Source: an uncultured Eubacteriales bacterium
GTDB taxonomy: Bacteria > Bacillota > Clostridia > Oscillospirales > CAG-272
Reading direction: 5' to 3'
Assembly: GCA_905187695.1 (NCBI GenBank)
Contig: CAJJIY010000015.1
Location: forward strand, 1 to 32,387
Length of the DNA: 32,387 bases
Below the pieces are notes generated by a model, which saw nothing but the letters and a program-made list of their open reading frames with translations, was not told where the DNA came from and did not search any database. Made by a program: the position numbers and the translations under genes. Below are positions 1-8,029 of the stretch, in pieces. How positions within the stretch are numbered: position 1 is the stretch's first letter; every line of letters starts with the position of its first letter.

Positions 1-40
1 AAAGGGCCGCCTTCCGGCGGCCCTTTTGGGTTTTATTTTT
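1..40. terminator. intrinsic terminator hairpin downstream of uxaC
   Basis: Positions 1-11 and 16-26 form a perfect 11-bp GC-rich stem with a 4-nt TTCC loop. On the plus strand it is followed by T-rich DNA up to position 40, so it looks like the terminator of a plus-strand gene left of the window. It lies just past the uxaC stop on the minus strand and may serve both, but the minus-strand T-tail would be outside the window. Confidence 0.75.
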
Positions 41-43
41 TGT

Positions 44-1453
44 TTATTTCTGTAGTCCGAAATATGCGGCGGCGTTTTCAAAGCAGATCTTCCGCACCAG
101 CGTAGAGAGCGCTGTCTCATCGGCCGGATATTCGCCGTTTTCAACCCATTCGCCCACTAAATCGCATAAAATGCGGCGGAAATATTCGTGTCGGGGATAA
201 GAGAGCACACTGCGGGAATCGGTCGTCATCCCCAAAAATGCCCCCAGTGCCGAGAGTCCCGCAAAAGAACGCAGTTGGGCGCGCATCCCGTCCATGCGGT
301 CGCAAAACCACCATGCGCTCCCCTGCACCACCCGCGGCAGACCGTCTTCGGCGGGCGAAAACGCGCCGCACAGCGCGGCCACCGCCTCGGTTTCGGCGGC
401 GTTGATGGAATAAAGGATGGTCCGGGGTAATCCCACTGAATCAGACAGATAGGAAAGAAGCGCGGCCACCCGTCCCACGGTATTCTCTCCGCCGGGAATA
501 TCAAAGCCGCTGTCTGCACCCAACGCTCTGAAAAAGCGGGCGTTCGGGTTCCGGAGCACGCCGAAATGGAGCTGCATCACCATGTCGCGCTTTTTGTATT
601 CGGCGGCAAAAAAGCGCATCATCTGCGTCCGGAAAAGCGATTCTTCGCCCGCCGTAACGGGTTCGCCGGCCAGTGCCTTTTTAAAAATCAGATCGGCATG
701 ATACGGGTCGGGGCGGACAAAAGAAAACGGTTCGTCCAGGCCGTGGTCGGCCGCCCGGCAACCGGCTTTTTCAAAGCGGTCAAGCGAAACAAGATAGGCG
801 TTGCACAAACTCTCCGGATTCGTAATGTTTACCCCTGCCGACGCACCGAGTTTTCCGATATAATCCGCATATCCCGGCTTTCGGGGCGAAAGCCCGCGGT
901 CGGGGCGGAAACTGGGGCAGACGCGGACCGGAAAGCCCTCTTCCCGCAACCGGCGGTGGGCGTCCAGGCTGTCCGCCGGATCATCGGTGGTTCCGATGAA
1001 AGCCACGCCGGAGGAAAGAATCAGATCCTTCATGTTGTGCCGGCCGTCGGTCAGTTTTTCGGCGGTCAGCGCCCAGATCCGGTCGCAGTTTTCTTCGTTC
1101 AGAATCAGGTCGCAGTCAAAATAGCGCCGCAGTTCCAGATGACTCCAGTGATAAAGCGGATTCCCGATGAGATCCGGCATCACGCGGCAATAGGCGCGGA
1201 ATTTTTCATAATCCGATGCGTCGCCGGTGATAAAGGTCTCGGAAACTCCCATGGCACGCATGGCGCGCCATTTGTAATGGTCGCCCGCAAGCCACGCTTC
1301 GGTAATATTGCGGAAGCATTTGTTCTCTGCGATCTCTTCGGCAGGCAAATGGCAGTGATAATCAATTTTCGGCAATCCCGCCGCCACCGTTTCATAAAGC
1401 CGGCGCGCCGTGGCCGTGTTTAAAAGGAAATCGTCTCCGGCAAACTTTTTCAT
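44..1453 (-). CDS. uxaC: uronate (glucuronate) isomerase
   Basis: Predicted cytoplasmic uronate isomerase, which interconverts D-glucuronate with D-fructuronate and D-galacturonate with D-tagaturonate at the start of hexuronate catabolism. The 469-residue length matches the family (about 465-470). The N-terminal metal-binding HxH motif is visible (H33 and H35, in DYHCHLPAEEI), followed by the conserved NKCFRNITEAWL stretch. The start at 1453 is supported by an AAAGGAG ribosome site a few bases upstream and by a good promoter. No other hexuronate genes (uxuA, uxaB, kdgK, transporter) lie in the window, so the rest of the pathway may lie to the left or elsewhere. The gene is transcribed divergently from the MutS-like operon. 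The family assignment is firm; which uronate it prefers in vivo cannot be told from sequence. Confidence 0.95.
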   Translation of the reverse strand: MKKFAGDDFLLNTATARRLYETVAAGLPKIDYHCHLPAEEIAENKCFRNITEAWLAGDHYKWRAMRAMGVSETFITGDASDYEKFRAYCRVMPDLIGNPLYHWSHLELRRYFDCDLILNEENCDRIWALTAEKLTDGRHNMKDLILSSGVAFIGTTDDPADSLDAHRRLREEGFPVRVCPSFRPDRGLSPRKPGYADYIGKLGASAGVNITNPESLCNAYLVSLDRFEKAGCRAADHGLDEPFSFVRPDPYHADLIFKKALAGEPVTAGEESLFRTQMMRFFAAEYKKRDMVMQLHFGVLRNPNARFFRALGADSGFDIPGGENTVGRVAALLSYLSDSVGLPRTILYSINAAETEAVAALCGAFSPAEDGLPRVVQGSAWWFCDRMDGMRAQLRSFAGLSALGAFLGMTTDSRSVLSYPRHEYFRRILCDLVGEWVENGEYPADETALSTLVRKICFENAAAYFGLQK

Positions 1454-1483
1454 ATCAGACTCCTTTGGGTTTTGATCGTCTTC

Positions 1484-1512
1484 ATTTTATCACAGCCCGC
1501 GCCACTTTTCAA
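1484..1512 (-). promoter_or_regulatory. sigma-A promoter of uxaC
   Basis: Read on the minus strand, TTGAAA (1507-1512) and TAAAAT (1484-1489) are separated by exactly 17 bp and lie about 30 bp upstream of the uxaC start. No clear operator palindrome was seen around it. Confidence 0.7.
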
Positions 1513-1550
1513 GTTCTGGTCGCACCTTTGCGGATTTCTTGAAAAAATGT

Positions 1551-1579
1551 TTGCTTTTTTGTTTGTTTTGTGCTATACT
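1551..1579 (+). promoter_or_regulatory. sigma-A promoter of the MutS-like/Lrp/aminotransferase operon
   Basis: TTGCTT (1551-1556) and TATACT (1574-1579) are 17 bp apart, with an extended -10 TG one base upstream of the hexamer. It lies back to back with the uxaC promoter; the two -35 boxes are about 40 bp apart, so a regulator bound between them could affect both units. Confidence 0.75.
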
Positions 1580-1628
1580 GAATGATAAATCTACAACTAC
1601 AGGGCCAAGCGCCCAAAAGGAGGCCACC

Positions 1629-3254
1629 ATGGATATGGCGGAATTTGAGGATTTCAGCCTGCTTTACCCGGACGGAACCAGCAAAAAAGCGCATGATCAT
1701 GGCAAAGACGCCCCGAAGATCGATGATTTCACGCTGGAAGAACTGGGACTTTCCGAAATATTCCCGCTCAAGAACGCGGCGCTTTCCTCCTTTGTCACGG
1801 CCGACCCTGCCGTCATCCGCTACCGGCAGGAAGTCTTTGCCGATTTGCTCGCGCACGAAAACATCTGCCGCACCCTGAATAAACTGATGCCGGTTCTGTT
1901 TGACATCACCGAACTCCGGCGGCTGGAGGCCGACAGCGGAGAGACCTCGGACTACCTTTCCAGCATGACCGAAATCGAACTGTATATTTCCAGCGTCGAT
2001 ATTCTCTACCACGGTCTTTGTCAGGAAAATGTAAATTATGACAGCCGCGCGTTCTCGCACCTGTGCACGCACATCCGGAAACTGGTGGAAAGCGACTATT
2101 ACTCCGAACTCAACCGGCGCCTTTCCGAACTGACCGGCCGTGTGCGCGAGATCCGGAGCGTGACGGTTGGCGTCAATCTGGATGCTCAGCTCCGCCCGCG
2201 CGAAGCAGGCGTGTTGGCCATCAATCCCGAGCCTTTCCGCTCGGGCGACACATTGCAAAAGATTCTCCATCTCAATTTCAAAAACGACGGCTACACCTGC
2301 ATCGCGGATCTGGTTCCCTTCGGCAAAAATCAGAACGAAAACCAGAAAACGGCGCTGTCCCTTGCTTTCAACGCCGCCATCAACGATGTGTACCGCCAGT
2401 CGCTCCGTTCCTGGAAACGGATCGTGCAGACCTATGTGCTGGAAAACACCGATTTTCTTTTGAACCTGCTTCCGGAATTCGAATTTCTGGTCAAAGGCAC
2501 CAACCTTTTGCGCGCGCTCAGGGTCAAGGGCAATACCCTGTGCCTGCCCACGCTACGCCCGGCAAAGGAGCGGGTCTTCCGGGCAAAAGCCCTGTACAAT
2601 CCGGCCGTAGCTCTGAAGATCGACACGCCCATTGTTGCCAATGACCTCATTTTTGACGAAAACGCCACCATCTATGTGCTGACCGGTCCGAACCGGGGCG
2701 GCAAATCGGTGGTCACCTGCGCGCTGGGGCTTTGCCAGGCGCTGTGCCAGTTGGGACTTTTCCTCCCGGCGGAATCGGTGGAGATCAGTCCGGTGGACGG
2801 CATTTTCACCCACTTCCCGACCGGTGCGGACGACACCATTGACAAGGGTCGCCTTGGTGAGGAATGTGCCCGACTGGGCGAAATCTTTGACGCCGTGACC
2901 CCCGAAAGCCTGGTCCTTCTGGACGAATCGCTTTCCTCCACCGGCTCCTTCGAAGCCTCCTATATCGCCGCCGAGGTGCTTGCCGGTCTCTCCCGCGTGG
3001 GATGCCGCTGTCTCTTCTCCACGCACCTGCACGAGTTGGCCTTTGAAATTCCAAAGATCAATGAAAAAATGAAAAAAGAGGGCGGCGCCCCCATCGACAC
3101 GCTGGTAGCCGGCATTGAAAAAGAGGGCAGGCGCTCCTTCAAAATCCTGCGCGCCGTCCCGGACGGTAAGAGTTATGCCCGCGACATCGCCGAAAAATAC
3201 GGCCTCACATACGACAGTATCCTCGACAAAATCCGCAAAAACGAAAAGGAGTAA
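1629..3254 (+). CDS. MutS-like ATPase lacking the mismatch-recognition domain
   Basis: A 541-residue member of the MutS ATPase superfamily. The C-terminal ABC-type ATPase domain shows Walker A GPNRGGKS (about 353-360), Walker B LVLLDES (D432, E433) and a downstream FSTHLHELAF switch-histidine segment. The upstream half resembles the helical core/lever of MutS proteins, but there is no room for the N-terminal mismatch-binding domain of MutS (about 850 residues) nor a C-terminal Smr nuclease as in MutS2. It belongs with the small MutS-related proteins common in Clostridia, whose role is unknown; a canonical mismatch repair role should not be assumed. The start at 1629 is chosen because AAAAGGAGG lies just upstream; a longer open frame extends upstream but would begin inside the promoter. 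First gene of a three-gene operon, 3 nt before the Lrp gene. Confidence 0.85.
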   Translation: MDMAEFEDFSLLYPDGTSKKAHDHGKDAPKIDDFTLEELGLSEIFPLKNAALSSFVTADPAVIRYRQEVFADLLAHENICRTLNKLMPVLFDITELRRLEADSGETSDYLSSMTEIELYISSVDILYHGLCQENVNYDSRAFSHLCTHIRKLVESDYYSELNRRLSELTGRVREIRSVTVGVNLDAQLRPREAGVLAINPEPFRSGDTLQKILHLNFKNDGYTCIADLVPFGKNQNENQKTALSLAFNAAINDVYRQSLRSWKRIVQTYVLENTDFLLNLLPEFEFLVKGTNLLRALRVKGNTLCLPTLRPAKERVFRAKALYNPAVALKIDTPIVANDLIFDENATIYVLTGPNRGGKSVVTCALGLCQALCQLGLFLPAESVEISPVDGIFTHFPTGADDTIDKGRLGEECARLGEIFDAVTPESLVLLDESLSSTGSFEASYIAAEVLAGLSRVGCRCLFSTHLHELAFEIPKINEKMKKEGGAPIDTLVAGIEKEGRRSFKILRAVPDGKSYARDIAEKYGLTYDSILDKIRKNEKE

Positions 3255-3257
3255 ATC

Positions 3258-3737
3258 ATGGAACTTTCTCTTTTGAAAATTCTGGAAGACAACGCCAACC
3301 TCACCCCGGAGCAGCTGGCCGTCATGTGCCGCAAGGAAGTGGGCGATATCAAAAAAGCCATCGACGAATATGAAAAAGAAGGCGTCATCGTCGGCTACAA
3401 GACTATGATCGACTGGGACAAGACCGACCGGGAATATGTTTCGGCTCTCATCGAGGTCAAGATCACGCCCCAGCGCGACCGCGGCTTTGACCGCGTGGCC
3501 GAAATGATTTACAACTACCCGGAGGTGCAAAGCCTTTACCTCATGTCCGGCGGCTTTGATCTGGCGCTCATCATCGAAGGAAAGACCATGAAAGAAGTGG
3601 CCTACTTTGTGGCGCAGAAACTGGCGCCGATTGAAGATGTCATATCCACCGCCACGCATTTCGTGCTCCGAAAATACAAGGACAAGGGCGTTGTGTACGG
3701 CGTAATCGAGACCGATGAGAGAGGAAACTGCAACTGA
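3258..3737 (+). CDS. Lrp/AsnC family transcriptional regulator
   Basis: A 159-residue protein with the two-part Lrp/AsnC layout: an N-terminal winged helix-turn-helix (about residues 1-50, LTPEQLAVMCRKEVGDIKKAI followed by the wing GVIVGYKTMIDW) and a C-terminal RAM-type ligand and oligomerisation domain (about 62-135, with the ALIEVKI and YLMSGGFDLAL strands). Members usually sense amino acids and control amino-acid metabolism. Its SD overlaps the stop region of the MutS-like gene, and its TGA overlaps the next ATG by one base, so it is translationally coupled to the aminotransferase. Regulation of that enzyme and of its own operon is a reasonable inference, but no operator is evident at the promoter. 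Confidence 0.92.
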   Translation: MELSLLKILEDNANLTPEQLAVMCRKEVGDIKKAIDEYEKEGVIVGYKTMIDWDKTDREYVSALIEVKITPQRDRGFDRVAEMIYNYPEVQSLYLMSGGFDLALIIEGKTMKEVAYFVAQKLAPIEDVISTATHFVLRKYKDKGVVYGVIETDERGNCN

Positions 3738-4906
3738 TGATTGACTATAATCGCGTTCTTTCCCGCACGGTGGTCGATCTGCCGAAATCCGGCATCCGAA
3801 AATTTTTCGACCTGCTCGAAAACATGAACGATGTCGTTTCCCTCACAGTCGGCCAACCGGATTTTGTCACCCCGTGGCATATCCGGGAAGCAGGCATTGA
3901 AAGTCTGCAAAAAGGCAAAACCTACTACACCTCCAACGCCGGCACACGGGAACTGCGGGAAGAAATCGCCCGCTATTTTGCCCGCCGCTTTTCGCTTTTC
4001 TATCTGCCGGAGGAGACCATCGCCACGGTCGGCGGGAGCGAGGCCATTGATCTGGCCATCCGCGCCGTGGTCGAACCCGGCGACGAGGTCATCATCCCCA
4101 CCCCCAGTTTTGTCTGTTACGAGCCAATCGTCCGGATGACTGGCGGCGTGCCGGTCATCCTCACCACACGGGCCGAGGACCGTTTCAAGCTGACCCCCGA
4201 CGCGCTGAGAGCCGCCATCACCCCCCACACCAAAATGCTGGTGCTTCCGTTCCCCAGCAATCCGACCGGCGCGATCATGACCCGGGAGGAACTCGCCGAA
4301 ATCGCCGATATTCTCCGGAACACCAATATCGTGGTGCTTTCGGATGAAATTTATGCCGAACTGACCTACGGCCGGAAACACACTTCCATTGCGGCGCTTC
4401 CCGACATGAAAGAGCGCACCGTGCTGGTCAACGGTTTTTCCAAGGCCTTTGCCATGACCGGCTGGCGGCTCGGGATGTTGGCCGCGCCGAAACCGCTCAT
4501 CGAGCAGATGCTCAAAATCCATCAGTACGCCATCATGTGCGCCCCCACCACCTCTCAGCTGGCGGCGGTGGAAGCGCTCCGCAACGGAGACGGCGACATC
4601 GAATCCATGGTGGCCGAATATGACCGTCGCCGTCTCTACATCTATAACGGCCTGCGCGACATCGGCATGGATTCCTTCGAACCGGAGGGCGCTTTTTACA
4701 TTTTCCCCGACATCCGTCCTTTCGGGCTTTCCTCGGACGAATTCTGCAACCGGCTGCTTTACGATTACAAATGCGCCCTTGTCCCCGGCAACGCCTTCGG
4801 CGCGTGCGGAGAAGGGTTTGCCCGCGTGTCCTATGCTTATTCCGTCAAGCATCTTTCAATGGCGCTGGAACGGATCGAGGCTTTCCTCAAAACGCTCAAG
4901 AAATGA
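3737..4906 (+). CDS. PLP-dependent class I/II aminotransferase (aspartate/aromatic type)
   Basis: A 389-residue fold-type I aminotransferase. Visible family features are the substrate-side segment SLTVGQPDF, the cofactor region VGGSEAIDLAIRAVV, the SNPTGA motif, the LSDEIYAELTY strand carrying the conserved Asp and Tyr, and the Schiff-base lysine K236 in NGFSKAFAMTGWRLG. It resembles the aspartate/tyrosine aminotransferase group often paired with Lrp/AsnC regulators in Clostridia. The amino donor cannot be fixed from sequence. The start overlaps the regulator stop by one base (TGATG). Last gene of the operon; a strong bidirectional terminator begins at the final base of its stop codon. Confidence 0.92.
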   Translation: MIDYNRVLSRTVVDLPKSGIRKFFDLLENMNDVVSLTVGQPDFVTPWHIREAGIESLQKGKTYYTSNAGTRELREEIARYFARRFSLFYLPEETIATVGGSEAIDLAIRAVVEPGDEVIIPTPSFVCYEPIVRMTGGVPVILTTRAEDRFKLTPDALRAAITPHTKMLVLPFPSNPTGAIMTREELAEIADILRNTNIVVLSDEIYAELTYGRKHTSIAALPDMKERTVLVNGFSKAFAMTGWRLGMLAAPKPLIEQMLKIHQYAIMCAPTTSQLAAVEALRNGDGDIESMVAEYDRRRLYIYNGLRDIGMDSFEPEGAFYIFPDIRPFGLSSDEFCNRLLYDYKCALVPGNAFGACGEGFARVSYAYSVKHLSMALERIEAFLKTLKK

Positions 4907-4932
4907 AAAAAGGGCTGATTCAGCCCTTTTTT
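4906..4932. terminator. bidirectional intrinsic terminator between convergent genes
   Basis: Six A, then GGGCTG (4912-4917), a 3-nt loop, CAGCCC (4921-4926) and six T: a perfect 12-bp stem that reads as a terminator on both strands. It ends the aminotransferase operon (plus) and gpr (minus, stop at 4936-4938). Confidence 0.93.
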
Positions 4933-4935
4933 CGT

Positions 4936-5820
4936 TCAGATCTCCACGCTGAAAGCTTTTTCCAGCGCCCCGGCCAGCAGTACGCTGATGGAAGGGATCA
5001 GCAGATCCACTTCCTTGGGCGAAACGAAAAAACCGCGTCCGTTCTCCAGAAGCCGCCGCAGGGAGGGTTCATGCGCGTCCATCCCCGCCTTTTCCAGCGC
5101 GTCATAAATCAGCGTGGAAGATTCCACCACCGTGGGCACGCCCAGCGCCATGACCGGCACGCCCACCGTTTCCCGATTCAGTGCCGCACGGTGATTGCCG
5201 ATACCGGAACCCGGCTGGATACCGGTGTCCGAGAGCTGAAAAGTGGACGCCAGGCGGTCCGTACTGCGCGCGGCCAGCGCGTCCACCGCCACCACCAGAT
5301 CGGGCGCCACCGAGCGTACCGCGCCCTTTACCAGTTCCACGGTCTCAAGGCCGGTCTGCCCGAGAACGCCCGGCGTGAGCGCCGAGATCTCGCATAGTCC
5401 GAGCGTGGAGAAAAGCGCCCCGTCATAGCGTTTCAGATGCCGCGTCACCGACAGACGCCGGACAGTCTCCGGCCCCACCGCGTCCGAGGTCAGTTCCCGG
5501 TTCCCCAGACCCGCCACCAGCACCGAAAAACCGCTTTTCACACGGGTAGCCGTCATCCGTTCGGCCATTTCCCGGATTTCCACCGACAGTGCGCAGCGCA
5601 CCCGGTCCGCCTCCAGATCATCCAGAAGATGAATGTCCCCGCACTCCAGCGTCACATACCGGCCGGTCGGCTTGCCCATCCGTGCGGCGGCCTGCTCGGT
5701 CTTGATCTGCACCTGCAGAATCTCAAAACCCGCACCGCCTTTTTTCAGAACCCGGACCCCTTCCCGCTCCTCCTCACAGCCGCATTCCGAGGCCAGATCG
5801 CTTCTTGCAAATTCATCCAT
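4936..5820 (-). CDS. gpr: spore germination protease GPR
   Basis: Aspartic-type endoprotease that degrades small acid-soluble spore proteins during germination; made in the forespore as a zymogen. The protein matches the GPR family along its length: RSDLASE near the N-terminus (resembling the known autoprocessing region), GLGNRELTSDAVGPETV, then VVAVDALAARSTDRLASTFQLSDTGIQPGSG. The two conserved aspartates expected for catalysis are D113 (SDAVGP) and D180 (VDALA). The start at 5820 (MDEFARSDLA, 294 residues) is preferred because AAAGGGG lies 9 nt upstream; an ATG six codons further up would overlap that site. It is shorter than many GPRs (about 320-370). Its presence means the organism is, or descends from, an endospore former. 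Confidence 0.93.
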   Translation of the reverse strand: MDEFARSDLASECGCEEEREGVRVLKKGGAGFEILQVQIKTEQAAARMGKPTGRYVTLECGDIHLLDDLEADRVRCALSVEIREMAERMTATRVKSGFSVLVAGLGNRELTSDAVGPETVRRLSVTRHLKRYDGALFSTLGLCEISALTPGVLGQTGLETVELVKGAVRSVAPDLVVAVDALAARSTDRLASTFQLSDTGIQPGSGIGNHRAALNRETVGVPVMALGVPTVVESSTLIYDALEKAGMDAHEPSLRRLLENGRGFFVSPKEVDLLIPSISVLLAGALEKAFSVEI

Positions 5821-5848
5821 ACCGTATTCCCCTTTCATTTTCTCTGTG

Positions 5849-5879
5849 TATTCTGCCCAGTTTTAGTGAAATTTATTGT
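5849..5879 (-). promoter_or_regulatory. possible forespore (sigma-F/G type) promoter of gpr
   Basis: On the minus strand ACAATA (5874-5879) and CAGAATA (5849-5855) are 18 bp apart, a partial match to sigma-G elements (roughly TGNATA and CATNNTA). No good sigma-A promoter is seen in this gap. GPR genes are forespore-expressed in Bacillus, which motivates the call; the match itself is weak. Confidence 0.3.
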
Positions 5880-5918
5880 GCAAGTGTCCAAACCTTTTTC
5901 TTTTCCTTCTTCCAATGC

Positions 5919-5947
5919 TTGCAAACCGGATTGCACTGTGCTATAAT
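5919..5947 (+). promoter_or_regulatory. sigma-A promoter of the solute-binding protein gene
   Basis: TTGCAA (5919-5924) and a perfect TATAAT (5942-5947) with a 17-bp spacer and an extended -10 TG (5939-5940). It leaves a leader of about 65 nt before the start codon. Confidence 0.85.
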
Positions 5948-6019
5948 AATGTGTAAACTTATTGGTATTGTTTGGTAGCTTTGCCCACTGATACCCTTCC
6001 CCAAGGAGGAATTCAAAAA

Positions 6020-7870
6020 ATGATGAAACGAGTCATTGCTCTTCTTCTGTGCCTGGTCACAGTGCTTTTTTGCTTTGCGGGCTGCTCGCACGGCGAAGAG
6101 GACAAGGGCGCATACATCCGTATGTACCTGACCGAAAAGGTCATGGATTTTGACCCCCTGCACGCTTTCGATAACGAATCCAGCCTGCAGCTTGTCTCCC
6201 TGCTCTTCGAGGGTCTGTTCACCGCCGATGAAAACGGGAAACCGAAAAAGGCGTTGGCAGACAGTTATAAATTCATCAAGGACAAAGACAAAAACGAATA
6301 CCGCCTGTCCATCACACTGAAAACCACCAAATGGTCGGACGGCGTGGCGCTTTCTTCCACCGATGTGCAATACGCCTTCCTTCGTCTTTTCGATACCACT
6401 TCCTCCACCATTGCCACCACGCTGCTGCGCGATGTCAAAAACGCGAGAAAGATCATGGCCGGCGACGAGACCGTGGACCACCTGGGCATCACCGTGGTGG
6501 ATCAGACCACCATTGAGATTCTCTTCGAGCACGAAGTGGACGAGGACGCCTTCCTTCTCAATCTGTGCAGTCCCGCGCTCTATCCGCTCCGCGCCGACAT
6601 CGTGGAGGGCAATCCCGACTGGGCAAAGAAGCCCGGCACCCTCATCTGCAGCGGTCCTTTTATGCTCCGTTTTCTTGATCCCAATGTGGCGGACGGCCTG
6701 ATTCTGGAGCGTAACAGTTACTATATGCGCAACCGCAGCAAGGACGACCTTGATAAGTATGTCGAGCCCTACCGCATCATTGTGAATTATGCCGTGGACG
6801 GCACCGAACAGCTCAAAAACCTTGCCAGCAAAGAGGCCGGCGGCGTTTACTATTTCGGTCACATCCCGCTTGCCGCCCGTGCTGACGGCGCGTACAGCGA
6901 CATTCTCAAGAAGGTCAAGGTCACAGACGCGCCTTCCACCCATGTTTATTATCTCAATGAAAAAGCGCTCATCGATGGCGAGGCGCTCTTTGCAAAGAAA
7001 GAGGTCCGTCAGGCGCTTTCGCTGGCGCTTGACCGCGAGGCTATGGCCAACGCGATCGTCTATGCCCAGGCCGCGGACGGACTGGTGCCCCACACCATTC
7101 TCAACCGCACCGATAGAAAGACGGAATTTCGTAAAAAAGCCGCTTCTTATCTTGCCACCACCGCCAATGTGGCCGAGGCCAAGAACCTCCTGCAAGGCGC
7201 GGGCGTGACAGCCTCCAAATACACCTTCACCATCAAGGTGGCCGCCTATGACGAAGATCATGTCAAAATGGCGGAACTGACCAAGGCCGCATGGGAATCG
7301 CTCGGTTTCACCGTCAATGTGGAAAAACTGGGCTACTATGAAATCATCAACACCTATATCGACCCCAGCAGCGAAAAAGAGATCATTGAAAAAACCGGCA
7401 TGTACGAAAGCGCCCTGCGCGACGCTCTGCGTGCGGGCAACTTTGAGGTAATCGCGCTGGATCTGGTGGCCACCGCGCCCGATGCGTTCAGCTACCTTTC
7501 CCCCTTCGCCAAGGCCTTCTCCGGCAACCCGGTGAACATGGACACCACTGTAAATCCGAACTACGAGCTTTCTCCCCACATCACCGGCTATGACAGCGAG
7601 GCCTACAACGCCAAGATCGAAGAGGCCTATGCCGCAACAAAGGCAAAAGATGTAGCCGCCCGGCTGCACGAGGCGGAGGGCATCCTCATGGAAGATCTGC
7701 CGGTCATCCCCGTGGTCTACAACCAGAACGCCGCCCTTACTGGCAAGGGGCTTTCCGGTGTCAAATCCTCGTTCTTCTGCAACGCAACCTTCTCAAAGGT
7801 CAAACTCTCCGGCTACTGGAAGATCGCGCTGGCCGAGGGATTTGTCGGAAACGAAGAGGAAGAAGAATAA
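6020..7870 (+). CDS. ABC transporter solute-binding lipoprotein, family 5 (oligopeptide/OppA type)
   Basis: A 616-residue extracellular substrate-binding lipoprotein. From the start at 6020, preceded by AAGGAGG (6003-6009), it has a charged N-terminus, a hydrophobic segment (V5-A20) and a lipobox-like FAGC, so C22 would be lipidated after signal cleavage. The mature part has the family 5 layout: the early domain DFDPLHAFDNESSLQLVSLLFEGLF, the VKWSDG-like TTKWSDGVALSSTDVQYAFLRL, and the later VRQALSLALDREAMANAIV. Family members bind peptides, nickel, sugars or other solutes; the ligand is not predictable here. No permease or ATPase gene of an importer is adjacent, and the gene has its own promoter and terminator, so it is an orphan binding protein. 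The lipobox has Phe at -3 instead of the usual Leu. Confidence 0.9.
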   Translation: MMKRVIALLLCLVTVLFCFAGCSHGEEDKGAYIRMYLTEKVMDFDPLHAFDNESSLQLVSLLFEGLFTADENGKPKKALADSYKFIKDKDKNEYRLSITLKTTKWSDGVALSSTDVQYAFLRLFDTTSSTIATTLLRDVKNARKIMAGDETVDHLGITVVDQTTIEILFEHEVDEDAFLLNLCSPALYPLRADIVEGNPDWAKKPGTLICSGPFMLRFLDPNVADGLILERNSYYMRNRSKDDLDKYVEPYRIIVNYAVDGTEQLKNLASKEAGGVYYFGHIPLAARADGAYSDILKKVKVTDAPSTHVYYLNEKALIDGEALFAKKEVRQALSLALDREAMANAIVYAQAADGLVPHTILNRTDRKTEFRKKAASYLATTANVAEAKNLLQGAGVTASKYTFTIKVAAYDEDHVKMAELTKAAWESLGFTVNVEKLGYYEIINTYIDPSSEKEIIEKTGMYESALRDALRAGNFEVIALDLVATAPDAFSYLSPFAKAFSGNPVNMDTTVNPNYELSPHITGYDSEAYNAKIEEAYAATKAKDVAARLHEAEGILMEDLPVIPVVYNQNAALTGKGLSGVKSSFFCNATFSKVKLSGYWKIALAEGFVGNEEEEE

Positions 7871-7885
7871 TCCGCATAAAATTTC

Positions 7886-7917
7886 AAAAGTGCCCGGCTC
7901 GGCCGGGCACTTTTTTT
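7886..7917 (+). terminator. intrinsic terminator after the solute-binding protein gene
   Basis: AAAAGTGCCCGGC and GCCGGGCAC pair around a TCG loop, followed by seven T (7911-7917). It begins 15 nt past the stop codon. Confidence 0.93.
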
Positions 7918-7927
7918 GTGCGGAGCA

Positions 7928-7956
7928 TAGACAAAAAAGAAGAACTATGGTATAAT
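7928..7956 (+). promoter_or_regulatory. sigma-A promoter of the MBL/gltX/glnS/GDPD operon
   Basis: TAGACA (7928-7933) and TATAAT (7951-7956) with a 17-bp spacer, just after the preceding terminator. The predicted leader runs from about 7963 to 8029. AAGATC (7999-8004) and GATCTT (8023-8028) in the leader could pair next to the GAGG ribosome site, but this is only 6 bp over an 18-nt loop. Confidence 0.8.
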
Positions 7957-8029
7957 AGAAATATATAAGATTGTTTTGAGCCGTCCGACGCGGCCAAAAA
8001 GATCTAAAAACGCAAAAACGAGGATCTTC

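Noticed and set aside
5873..7669. A 598-codon open frame on the minus strand opposite the solute-binding protein gene
   Set aside because: Antisense shadow: no domain, no SD, and it ends inside the promoter region of the real gene.
7999..8028. AAGATC/GATCTT pairing that could hide the ribosome site of the MBL gene
   Set aside because: Only 6 bp across an 18-nt A-rich loop; too weak to call a thermosensor or riboswitch.
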